Positions 8,153 through 14,826 of a stretch of 26,367 nucleotides of DNA are shown piece by piece. The stretch comes from JAFGWO01 sp965603295. Lineage in GTDB: Bacteria; BMS3Abin14. The first letter of the stretch is position 1; each line of letters starts with the position of its first letter. Below the pieces are notes generated by a model. That model was not told where the DNA came from, did no database searches, and was given only the letters and a program-made list of their open reading frames with translations. The stretch spans positions 1 to 26,367 of the forward strand of contig CBFDCL010000025.1 of assembly GCA_965603295.1 (NCBI GenBank), read 5' to 3'. The translations under genes were made by a program, and so were the position numbers.

Positions 8153-9721
8153 ATGGAACGGGTTTTCGGCAACTACGTCCTGAGAGAGCGCATCGGTGCC
8201 GGGGGGATGGGGGAAGTCTATCGCGCGACCAAACGCGGGCCGGAAGGTTTCGAAGCCCAGGTGGCTCTTAAACTGATCCTTCCCCATCTGGCCCGGGAAG
8301 AATCGTTCCGCCGCATGTTTTCCCAGGAAGCACGCCTGGCCGCATTGTTGAGACACCCTAACATTGTTCAGGTCAACGGCTTCGACATCTTTGACGGCAC
8401 CCCGTTCATCGAGATGGAACTGGTGGAAGGCTCCGACCTCGCAAGCCTTCTTAAAACCCTCGACAAAGGGGAACGGCTGCCCCTGGAGGAGGCGGCCTAT
8501 CTGCTTCACGAGGCAGCTCGTGGCCTGGCCCATGCTCATTCCATGCGTCACGATCCAGGCGGGGGAGCCGGCATCATCCACCGGGATTTTAACCCTCACA
8601 ACGTCCTCATTTCCGTCGAGGGGGAAATCAAGGTCGCCGATTTCGGAATCGCCAGGGCCGCCAGGGCAAAAGCAGCCGCAACCCGGACCCTGATGGGGAA
8701 ACTGGCTTACATGTCCCCTGAGCAGATCGAGGGCAGACAGTTGGGCCACCGGTCCGATCTGTTCAGCCTTGGCATCACGGCGTACCAGCTTTTCACCGGG
8801 ATCCACCCCTTCCATCGCTCTGGCGAAGCGGGAACCATCCGGGCGGTTCAGGAGGTCTCCTTCAAACCCGTTGCGGAAACATCCCCGGACCTGCCGGCCC
8901 CGGTCATCCGGGTCATTGAATCCCTTCTGGCCCCGGATCCCCGAAACCGCCCTGAAACAGCCTTGGCCGCGGTGGAGGTCCTCGAGGGCTACCTCAAACC
9001 ATCCATCCCGAAAAAACTGGGCGAAAGGATCAGGGGAATATCTCAGCGGGAGTCCGATTTTCCCACCGTCCATTCAACTCCCGTGACCCTACCGGCACCC
9101 ACGGTCTGGTTTTCCTTCCGAAAGTTTTCCCTTCCCATCATCGCGGCGGCAGCCCTGATCCTGGCGCTGGGGTTCTGGGGAGTACCCGACGACCGCGAGG
9201 GCCTCGTCGGGGAGCCCGCCGAACCCGCCGCGGGACCCTCCCTTCCAGAACCTCAGCCGGCCCCTCCACCGGTTCTCCCGGAGGAGGTGGTCATGGTGAG
9301 CACGTCGCCGCCGGGCGCCCGGATCCTTTCGGGGACCACGATCCTCGGGCCCTCCCCCCTGAAGGTCACGATACCGGCCGGGGTACCGTCGCTGAAGCTG
9401 ACAGCCCTCCTGGATGGGTATGAGGCGTCCGAGACATCCCTTGGCAGGGACCATTCAACAGGCGGCATCTCTCTCCCCCTCAAAGCCCTACCCACCGGCA
9501 CCCTGAGGGTCGGGGCTATACCGTGGGCCCGGGTCACGTTTATGGAAAAGGAAGTGGGGATGACCCCTCTTGTCATTACTGATGTCCCCGTCGGGATCCA
9601 TCGAACCGTTTTCACCAACGAGGAGCTGGGCGTCACCCGGGAAATCAGCCTCGAGGTAACGAAGGGGGACAATCCCGCCTTCGTCCTGGATCTCGGAACG
9701 GGGAATAGAATTGAGGATTGA
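8153..9721 (+). CDS. Transmembrane Ser/Thr protein kinase with PEGA domains
   Basis: This 522-aa protein has a cytoplasmic Hanks-type kinase domain at about 8-280: glycine loop GAGGMGEVYRA (15-25), Lys40 in VALK, Glu59, catalytic HRD at 143-145, DFG at 163-165 and SPE at 188-190. The catalytic loop reads HRDFNPHN, so the usual Lys two residues after the Asp is Asn; Asp and the final Asn (150) are kept, so activity is plausible. One TM segment lies at about 325-343, then a Pro-rich linker. Two PEGA-type beta domains (about 380-444 and 449-515) would face the periplasm, suggesting an envelope sensor. The ATG at 8153 is chosen because it starts just before the kinase fold; an in-frame extension to 8018 would translate a pyrimidine-rich gap. 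No Shine-Dalgarno is seen. Confidence 0.92.
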   Translation: MERVFGNYVLRERIGAGGMGEVYRATKRGPEGFEAQVALKLILPHLAREESFRRMFSQEARLAALLRHPNIVQVNGFDIFDGTPFIEMELVEGSDLASLLKTLDKGERLPLEEAAYLLHEAARGLAHAHSMRHDPGGGAGIIHRDFNPHNVLISVEGEIKVADFGIARAARAKAAATRTLMGKLAYMSPEQIEGRQLGHRSDLFSLGITAYQLFTGIHPFHRSGEAGTIRAVQEVSFKPVAETSPDLPAPVIRVIESLLAPDPRNRPETALAAVEVLEGYLKPSIPKKLGERIRGISQRESDFPTVHSTPVTLPAPTVWFSFRKFSLPIIAAAALILALGFWGVPDDREGLVGEPAEPAAGPSLPEPQPAPPPVLPEEVVMVSTSPPGARILSGTTILGPSPLKVTIPAGVPSLKLTALLDGYEASETSLGRDHSTGGISLPLKALPTGTLRVGAIPWARVTFMEKEVGMTPLVITDVPVGIHRTVFTNEELGVTREISLEVTKGDNPAFVLDLGTGNRIED

Positions 9722-9979
9722 GAAAGAAATGTTTGAGAGTTTGAAAGTTTGGGGTTTGAAGTTGCGAAAGGAATCCAAGATCCAAGGTCCAAGATCCAAG
9801 AAAAACACGTTGGACATGAGACCACGAATCAGTTTCAAGTTTGAGGTTTGAGGCCTGTCCTGAGCAAGCGATAGCGCGTCGAAGGGTTTGATGTTGCGGG
9901 ATCGGGCTACGTTAAACGTTTAACGTTAAACGTGGTTTCCCCGGATCTTGGTTCTTGGATTTTGGATCTAATTTGAAAT
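9722..9979 (+). repeat. Intergenic repeat patchwork 3 with facing composite blocks
   Basis: In order: GTTTGARA octamers and a GTTTGAA unit (9731-9763), ATCCAAG-type units (9770-9800), then AAAAACACGTTGGAC (9801-9815). A different element at 9854-9885 begins CCTGTCCTGAGC and ends GTCGAAGGG. The block 9909-9968 holds AACGTTT heptamers, CGTGGTTTCC (9931-9940) and GGATCTTGG with a final TTGGATTTTGGATC. The first and last blocks are approximate reverse complements, so the whole 200-nt piece is a loose inverted repeat lying between the kinase and ABC genes. Confidence 0.85.
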
Positions 9980-10003
9980 TTGAAATTCAATGAGGGCATA
10001 CCG

Positions 10004-10750
10004 TTGATCCGACTCGACTCCGTCAGTGTGACATACCAGACCGCAGGGGGAAGCCACGCCGCCCTTGACAAAGTGGACCTGAATCTGGATCGAGGGGAGT
10101 CCTGTGCCATCATCGGTCCCACCGGATGCGGAAAAACCTCCCTTTTGTTCCTGCTGGCGGGACTTCTTCAGCCTGCGTCCGGAACCGTTTCCATTGAAGG
10201 TGTTCCCATGTCTGGCGTCCGTCGGGACACCAGCCTTATCCTCCAGCAGCACGGCCTGTTCCCCTGGAAAAACGCCGCCCGGAATGCGGCTCTTGGCTTG
10301 ACTATCCGGGGGATGGAAAAGGGAGAGAGAACTCAGCGGACCAGGGCCCTCATGGAAAGAATGGATATCTGGGACGTCCGGCGAAGCTACCCCGCCCAGC
10401 TTTCAGGGGGCCAGAGACAGCGCGTGGCCATCGCCCGCTCCCTGGTAACCGACCCCGATCTGCTTCTCATGGATGAACCGTTCTCGGCTCTGGACGCCAT
10501 GACCCGCGAATCCCTTCAGGACCTTCTTCTCGGACTCTGGGCCGAGCAAAGGTTCACCTTTGTCCTTGTAACACATAGCATAGAAGAAGCGGTTTTCCTG
10601 GGCAGACACATCGCAGTGCTCTCTCCCAGGCCCGGGCGCTTGATCAAAATCCTGGATAACCCCGGGATGGGAAGAGCCGATTTCCGCTTGTCCGATTCCT
10701 TTCACGCCATGTGCAGCACGATCCGGCAAACCATGGAGGGTCTGCTGTGA
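10004..10750 (+). CDS. ABC transporter ATP-binding protein, NitT/TauT (SsuB/TauB) type
   Basis: This 248-aa nucleotide-binding subunit energises import through the permease encoded next. Walker A is GPTGCGKTS, the Q-loop region reads LQQHGLFPWKNAARN (the FPW segment is typical of nitrate, sulfonate and taurine importers), the signature is LSGGQRQRVAIARSL, Walker B is LLLMDEPFSALD and the switch His lies in THSIEEAVFL. I favour the TTG at 10004 as start, with TGAGG at 9991-9995 eight nt upstream. An in-frame TTG at 9980 lies in repeat sequence. A five-codon ATG frame (9990-10007) ends in the TTGA of this start and might couple translation. The gene ends in a GTGA overlap with the permease. Confidence 0.9.
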   Translation: MIRLDSVSVTYQTAGGSHAALDKVDLNLDRGESCAIIGPTGCGKTSLLFLLAGLLQPASGTVSIEGVPMSGVRRDTSLILQQHGLFPWKNAARNAALGLTIRGMEKGERTQRTRALMERMDIWDVRRSYPAQLSGGQRQRVAIARSLVTDPDLLLMDEPFSALDAMTRESLQDLLLGLWAEQRFTFVLVTHSIEEAVFLGRHIAVLSPRPGRLIKILDNPGMGRADFRLSDSFHAMCSTIRQTMEGLL

Positions 10751-11496
10751 ACCGGCTGAAAAACAGCCTTATCCCGTATATTCTGGCCTGTTGTTTCCTC
10801 CTTTTTTTCTGGCAAGCCGCGTCTTTTTTCCTTCGAACGGAGGCCTTGCCAGGCCCCGCACCCGTGCTGGCTTCTTTTACCCATCTCATGGGCGGTACTC
10901 TTGGCAGCCACTTTCTCGTCTCTTCCTACAGGGTACTCGCAAGCCTGTTCCTCGCCCTGATCGTTGGGGTTCCCACGGGGATTGTCATGGGCAGGATGGA
11001 GCAAGCCGACGCTGTTCTGTCCCCCATTGTTTACCTCGTTTACCCCCTGCCGAAGATCGCTTTTCTCCCCCTGGTGCTCATCGTTTTCGGCATCGGTGAC
11101 GGAGCCAGGATTTTTCTGATCGCGTTTATCCTTTTTTTCCAGATCCTGGTGGCGACAAGGGATGCGGCCCGGGATATCCCGAGGGAACAGGTCCTCTCCA
11201 TGAGGAGTCTGGACGCCAACAGAAGGCAAAAGGCGATCCACCTGGTCCTGCCGGCGGTTCTCCCCAATGTCCTGACAAGTCTCCGTATCGGGATCGGCAC
11301 TGCCATTGCCGTCCTTTTCTTTGTCGAGTCGTTCGCCACCAGCCGGGGGTTAGGGTATTTCATTCTGGATACCTGGAGCCGACTGGATTACCGGGGCATG
11401 TACGCCGGGATCGTGGGGATGGGGCTCCTGGGTGTTCTTCTTTACGAGGCCGTGGAAATCCTGGATCGATGGCTGTGCCGATGGACCAGACTGTGA
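10747..11496 (+). CDS. ABC transporter permease, NitT/TauT (SsuC/TauC) type
   Basis: This 249-aa inner-membrane protein has about six hydrophobic helices and matches the BPD_transp_1 permease family. The EAA-like coupling loop region is visible as RSLDANRRQKAIHLVLPAVLPN, preceding a final helix pair. The GTG at 10747 overlaps the ATPase stop (GTGA) and has GGAGGG 7-8 nt upstream. In this family the partner is a periplasmic binding protein that fixes the substrate (sulfonates, nitrate, thiamine precursors). No such gene is adjacent: the next gene is a 67-aa Cys protein, and the preceding one is a kinase. The substrate therefore cannot be assigned. Confidence 0.9.
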   Translation: MNRLKNSLIPYILACCFLLFFWQAASFFLRTEALPGPAPVLASFTHLMGGTLGSHFLVSSYRVLASLFLALIVGVPTGIVMGRMEQADAVLSPIVYLVYPLPKIAFLPLVLIVFGIGDGARIFLIAFILFFQILVATRDAARDIPREQVLSMRSLDANRRQKAIHLVLPAVLPNVLTSLRIGIGTAIAVLFFVESFATSRGLGYFILDTWSRLDYRGMYAGIVGMGLLGVLLYEAVEILDRWLCRWTRL

Positions 11497-11543
11497 CCCG
11501 GGGGGCAGGGAAAAAGGAAGCATTCAACACCCGGGCCCAGTCG

Positions 11544-11572
11544 TTGAAAAACAATCCAAATTTGTGTATAGG
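11544..11572 (+). promoter_or_regulatory. Sigma70-type promoter for the 67-aa Cys protein
   Basis: TTGAAA at 11544-11549 and TATAGG at 11567-11572 are separated by 17 nt. They lie about 90 nt upstream of the ATG at 11662, in the 165-nt gap after the permease. No intrinsic terminator separates the permease from this promoter, so readthrough is also possible. Confidence 0.5.
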
Positions 11573-11661
11573 TTGAGCGTTTGCGGAAAGATCGTTTAAC
11601 AGGTTTTACCGGAGAAAATCGGGGAAACCCCGACAACCACACACTGATGAAGGGGGTAGCG

Positions 11662-11865
11662 ATGGAATGTGAATTTCTGCAAGGGTGCGCGTTTTTCAAC
11701 AAGTACAAGGAGATCCTCGGACCTGCCTACGACGGCTTTGTCATCATCTACTGCAAGGGCAAAAAAATGGAGGAATGCAAACGCCGGCAATATCGTATCG
11801 AACACGGCACCCCCCCCTTCGATGAGATGCTCCCCAGCGGAGCAACCTATCACCCGGAAAAGTAG
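11662..11865 (+). CDS. Small four-cysteine protein, unknown function
   Basis: This 67-aa soluble protein has four Cys in the pattern Cys3-x5-Cys9-x21-Cys31-x7-Cys39, with conserved-looking surroundings (CxFFN, YCKGK, CKR). The pattern resembles small four-Cys modules of Deltaproteobacteria that probably hold Zn or an Fe-S cluster, but I do not recognise a named family. The ATG at 11662 has AGGGGG about 5-6 nt upstream. An in-frame extension to 11581 is possible but lacks support. It has its own candidate promoter and is followed by a strong terminator, so it is probably a separate transcription unit. Confidence 0.7.
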   Translation: MECEFLQGCAFFNKYKEILGPAYDGFVIIYCKGKKMEECKRRQYRIEHGTPPFDEMLPSGATYHPEK

Positions 11866-11964
11866 CACCTGGTAGTTTTTTTTGGGGAACGCTCCGGGCA
11901 GGCCGCCCCAATGGGCAGTCTCCGGCTGATTATTCCTTTTTCCCGTTTCAGGTTCCGGATGAAA

Positions 11965-11993
11965 AAAGCCGGCTGCCATTGGCAGCCGGCTTT
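11965..11993. terminator. Bidirectional intrinsic terminator
   Basis: AAAGCCGGCTGCC and GGCAGCCGGCTTT form a perfect 13-bp stem around the 3-nt loop ATT. A-rich sequence precedes it and TTT follows, so it can stop transcription in both directions. It sits between the converging 67-aa gene (plus) and the glutamate-synthase-like gene (minus). Confidence 0.9.
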
Positions 11994-12029
11994 CAATATT
12001 CTGGAACAACCTCGTGTCAAAATGAGGAC

Positions 12030-13622
12030 TTATTTCCCCTCCAGAATCGCTTCCGCCTCTTTCCTGTAGGAATCCATGACATAATCCAGGCCGGTGACCT
12101 TTGCAGCCTCTTCGGTAAGGGCGAAGATATCCTTGCGGGAAATCACGGGGAGGCTGAACCGGCGCGCCCCGGCCATGAGCTGCTGCAGGCCTACCTGGAT
12201 CTTGTGGGAGAAGGTCAGGAGCCCGATAGCTCCGAGAGGGATATCCTTGATATCGCTGCCGTATTTGTCCTTGACCTCTTCGTAGGTAACAAAGATCTCT
12301 TCGACGGTGGTCCCGTACTTGGATACGGTCTTCGGAAGTGTATCATCCTTGAGCCACTGCTCGATGTTCTTTCCGACCATTCCCGGGATCATGAGCGCCC
12401 GGCCCATGCAGACCGCCTTGAAATAGGGGGCTCCGAGAGCTAACACCTTGTAGACGTCGCTTTCATTGCCAAAACCTCCCGCCATTGCGAGATCGGGCAC
12501 ACGCAGACCCTGCGCCCGGACCTTCTCGGCGAATTCGTTGGCTAGGGACTGCAGATAGATGGTGGGAACTCCCCATTCGTTCATCATGGGCCAGGGGCTC
12601 ATTCCGGTGCCTCCTGGGGCGCCGTCGATAGTGAGGAGGTCGATCCCGGCTTCGGAACACCACCTTATCGCCATTGCCAGTTCGGACATGGAATAGGCGC
12701 CGGTCTTGAGGGTAATCCTCTCGAACCCGACTTTTCGAAGCCTCTCAATTTCAGCCATGAACCCCTCACGGCTTACGAACCCGAGCCGTGAATGGCGTTC
12801 AAACTCCTTGATGGCGCCGTCCTTATAACTCAGCTCGATATCATGCTGGGTCGGATCGGGTGTAACGACATAGCCGCGTCTTTTCAGTTCCTTGGCCCTT
12901 TCGATGTCCCGGACCTTGATCTCGCCGCCGATACACTTGGCCCCCTGTCCCCATTTAAGTTCAATGGTATCCAGGCCATGCTTTTCCAGGACGTATTCGG
13001 CCACCCCAAGCCTGGTATCCTCCACGTTCATCTGGATAAGGATCTCCCCGAACCCCTCGTGGAACCGCTTGTACGTGGTGATCCGACGATCCATTTCCGG
13101 GGAGTATTTGACCTTGTGATCCTTATTAAGCTCCAATTGGGGATCGATGCCGCAGACGTTCTCGCCGCAAACGGCCGTAATACCCGAGATGGCCGCACCC
13201 ACGGCAAAATGTTCCCAGTTGACCCGCGCTATGTCGGTGGACCCCAAGGCGCCAGTGAAAATAGGGACCTTCAACTTGACCTTTTTATCCCATCCGTATT
13301 CGGTCTGAACATCCACGTTGGGGAAAATGGCATCGTCAGGGTTGGGTTTCAGCCCGTTTTTCATTCCCTCGGCTCCCAGAGCGTAGCCGTGAATGTTCAG
13401 GTGGGAGTAGTCGATAGGGTAATCTTTGTCGGCTCCCGCGGTAATGTATCCGTAGGGCCCAGGGTATATCACCTCGCGTCCCCGGAAGGAGGAAAGCCAG
13501 ACTTCACATCCGCCACGGCATCCGTCGAGGCAGTCGACGCATAGACCCGACATGGGGACCACATTTTTGGCACGGTTAAAGGTACCTGTTGCTGAACTCG
13601 CGTTCGGCCGTCTCAAGTTCAT
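12030..13622 (-). CDS. FMN-binding glutamate synthase family protein
   Basis: This 530-aa protein matches the stand-alone GltB FMN/synthase-domain family (Glu_synthase, TIM barrel). Core motifs include SGLC near the N-terminus, YPGPYGYITAG, PIFTGALGS, CGENVCGIDP, ELKWGQGAKCIGGEI, TIDGAPGGTGMSP and MAGGFGNESDVYK. The N-terminus carries a Cys group, Cys28-x2-Cys31-x3-Cys35-x3-Cys39, likely an Fe-S cluster. The glutamine amidotransferase domain of full GltB is missing and no gltD or amidotransferase gene is near, so glutamate synthesis is only one option; related proteins may use other partners. The ATG at 13622 sits 7 nt after GGAG. A nearer ATG at 13626 opens a different 16-codon frame. The gene is monocistronic here, ending before a strong terminator. 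Confidence 0.9.
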   Translation of the reverse strand: MNLRRPNASSATGTFNRAKNVVPMSGLCVDCLDGCRGGCEVWLSSFRGREVIYPGPYGYITAGADKDYPIDYSHLNIHGYALGAEGMKNGLKPNPDDAIFPNVDVQTEYGWDKKVKLKVPIFTGALGSTDIARVNWEHFAVGAAISGITAVCGENVCGIDPQLELNKDHKVKYSPEMDRRITTYKRFHEGFGEILIQMNVEDTRLGVAEYVLEKHGLDTIELKWGQGAKCIGGEIKVRDIERAKELKRRGYVVTPDPTQHDIELSYKDGAIKEFERHSRLGFVSREGFMAEIERLRKVGFERITLKTGAYSMSELAMAIRWCSEAGIDLLTIDGAPGGTGMSPWPMMNEWGVPTIYLQSLANEFAEKVRAQGLRVPDLAMAGGFGNESDVYKVLALGAPYFKAVCMGRALMIPGMVGKNIEQWLKDDTLPKTVSKYGTTVEEIFVTYEEVKDKYGSDIKDIPLGAIGLLTFSHKIQVGLQQLMAGARRFSLPVISRKDIFALTEEAAKVTGLDYVMDSYRKEAEAILEGK

Positions 13623-13626
13623 TCAT
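13576..13626 (-). CDS. Overlapping 16-codon frame at the start of the glutamate synthase-like gene
   Basis: An ATG 4 nt before the main start opens a +1-type frame encoding MNELETAEREFSNRYL and then TAA. It shares the ribosome site (GGAG, 3 nt from this ATG and 7 nt from the main one). If used, it would compete with translation of the main gene. It may equally be chance. Confidence 0.25.
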   Translation of the reverse strand: MNELETAEREFSNRYL

Positions 13627-13753
13627 CTGCTCCTTTCTCAAATTTAATGGGAAAAAGTTCAACGGAACGGTTACGTGAAAGATGTGTCTCCGGCCGTTTT
13701 TGTTATTTCGATGGACCCCTCAGGTTTCACCAAAAGGCAGAAAAGAAAGTTAT

Positions 13754-13767
13754 GCAAAAAACATACC
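13754..13767 (-). promoter_or_regulatory. Possible sigma54 promoter
   Basis: On the minus strand, GGTATG followed by TTTTTTGC places GG and GC exactly 10 nt apart, the invariant elements of a -24/-12 promoter. The T-run before GC is also typical, but the -24 box lacks the usual CAC. It lies about 135 nt upstream of the glutamate-synthase-like gene, a plausible target of nitrogen control. Confidence 0.35.
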
Positions 13768-13857
13768 TATATCAGGGTTTTATTCTCCAAAAAAACTCTT
13801 TTATTTTCAACCTGTTACAAACGCACCCCGAAGGCCCCACTCCCCTTCCACCCGTTC

Positions 13858-13899
13858 TTGTGTTGATAAATTACACTGTAGTTTATTATAATAACACAA
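13858..13899. repeat. AT-rich inverted repeat in the divergent intergenic region
   Basis: TTGTGTT at 13858-13864 faces AACACAA at 13893-13899 around 28 nt of AT-rich sequence that includes TTATTATAATAA. It stands out in a GC-rich window and could be an operator or an architectural-protein site between the divergently transcribed glutamate-synthase-like and tetR genes. Confidence 0.4.
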
Positions 13900-13961
13900 C
13901 CTTTGTCCTTCTGATTCCGTTTTTTTAGGGAACCACCGTTTCACTTCGGGCATGATTCCGG

Positions 13962-13979
13962 GGTGGGCGACCGCCCACC
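13962..13979. repeat. Perfect 8-bp palindrome upstream of the tetR promoter
   Basis: GGTGGGCG and CGCCCACC form a perfect inverted repeat with a 2-nt centre. It lies 24 nt before the -35 box of the tetR promoter and lacks a T-tract on either side, so an operator is more likely than a terminator. Confidence 0.45.
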
Positions 13980-14002
13980 GAACCCACGGATCGGTCTTTC
14001 CC

Positions 14003-14031
14003 TTGACACCGACCGACCGGTCGGTCATAAT
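14003..14031 (+). promoter_or_regulatory. tetR promoter with palindromic operator in its spacer
   Basis: TTGACA (14003-14008) and CATAAT (14026-14031) are 17 nt apart. The spacer is almost filled by the perfect 16-bp palindrome GACCGACCGGTCGGTC (14011-14026), which reaches the first base of the -10. A regulator bound there would block RNA polymerase directly. The palindrome is of the kind bound by TetR-family dimers, so autoregulation by the downstream TetR protein is the natural reading. Confidence 0.8.
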
Positions 14032-14040
14032 AAATACAGG

Positions 14041-14195
14041 AGTCAGAATTCAGTCCTTCCACAAAGCTCAGAGCCTCGAACCTGTCGAGGGAGAGCCAGA
14101 ATCCAGGATGAAAACGGGAACCCTTTCAAAAATCAACAATAAAACCGATGAGTGTTTTACTGGCTCCTGAGTACTGGATACTGTCTCCTGAAGAA
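14041..14195 (+). repeat. Repeat patchwork inside the tetR leader
   Basis: Between promoter and gene lie AGAATTCAG/AGAATCCAG-type units (14045-14108), a CTTCCACAAAGCTCAG-type element with facing CCTCGAACCTGTCGAGGG (about 14056-14092), and CTCCTGA units with GTACTGGATACTG (14164-14192). The tetR 5' leader is therefore about 160 nt and mostly repeat-derived. Confidence 0.6.
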
Positions 14196-14201
14196 AAACC
14201 G

Positions 14202-14801
14202 ATGCCCCCCAGACCCGTAGACAAGGATCGAAAGCGCAGGGAGATAGCGGAAGCCGCGATGGCCGTTTTCTCGGAACACGGTTTTGAGACAGCCTCCGTG
14301 CGGCAAGTGGCCCTGAAGGCCGGCATCGGCAAGGGTACCATCTATGAATATTTTCACTCGAAAGAGGAGCTCACGGCCGTAGCCATTCAGGTCTGGATGG
14401 AGCGGATGATCGGAGAACTCGAGGGCATGGTGGAGAACATCGAGGATCCCGAGGAAAAGCTGAAGACCTACGTCAACGCCATGCTCGATGCGTTTCTCGA
14501 GGACGAGCGCATCACCCGCCTGATCCTTTCCACCTTCCAGTTCTTCCTGACCCGCCTTCACGACACGGATTTCGGGGTAGTGCTCCGGGACATGTTCTTA
14601 TCCGGGGTCGATTCCATGACAGCGATTATGGTAAACGGTTGGCAGCGGCGGGTTTTCCGGATCAGCGGGCCCGAAGAAGCGAGGATCGTCGCTATCAACC
14701 TGGCAGCGTACCTCGATGGGATATGTATTGATTATCTGGCGACGGGCAGGTCTTTTGACCTGCGTGCCCAGGTGGATCATTATATGAGATACCTGATATG
14801 A
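14202..14801 (+). CDS. TetR/AcrR family transcriptional regulator
   Basis: This 199-aa protein has a TetR N-terminal helix-turn-helix: IAEAAMAVFSEHGFETASV followed by RQVALKAGIGKGTIYEYF and HSKEEL (about residues 13-60). A helical ligand-binding and dimerisation domain follows. It is a repressor of the kind released by a small hydrophobic ligand. The gene heads the LolA-like/FtsX/ATPase operon, so it probably controls that transport system as well as itself through the palindrome at 14011-14026. The start is not certain: the ATG at 14202 fits the family N-terminus (PRPVDKDRKRREI), while an in-frame ATG at 14148 would add 18 residues from repeat DNA; neither has a strong ribosome site. Confidence 0.92.
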   Translation: MPPRPVDKDRKRREIAEAAMAVFSEHGFETASVRQVALKAGIGKGTIYEYFHSKEELTAVAIQVWMERMIGELEGMVENIEDPEEKLKTYVNAMLDAFLEDERITRLILSTFQFFLTRLHDTDFGVVLRDMFLSGVDSMTAIMVNGWQRRVFRISGPEEARIVAINLAAYLDGICIDYLATGRSFDLRAQVDHYMRYLI

Positions 14802-14826
14802 GATACCTGCTGGCAGGGGGTGCCGA

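Noticed and set aside
8117..9073. 318-aa open frame on the minus strand opposite the kinase
   Set aside because: The kinase motifs on the plus strand are unambiguous; this frame is their shadow.
12792..13544. 250-aa open frame on the plus strand opposite the glutamate synthase-like gene
   Set aside because: It is an antisense shadow with no domain or ribosome site.
13647..13928. Several short plus-strand frames between the glutamate synthase-like gene and tetR
   Set aside because: They are low-complexity, lack ribosome sites and overlap each other; the region looks regulatory.
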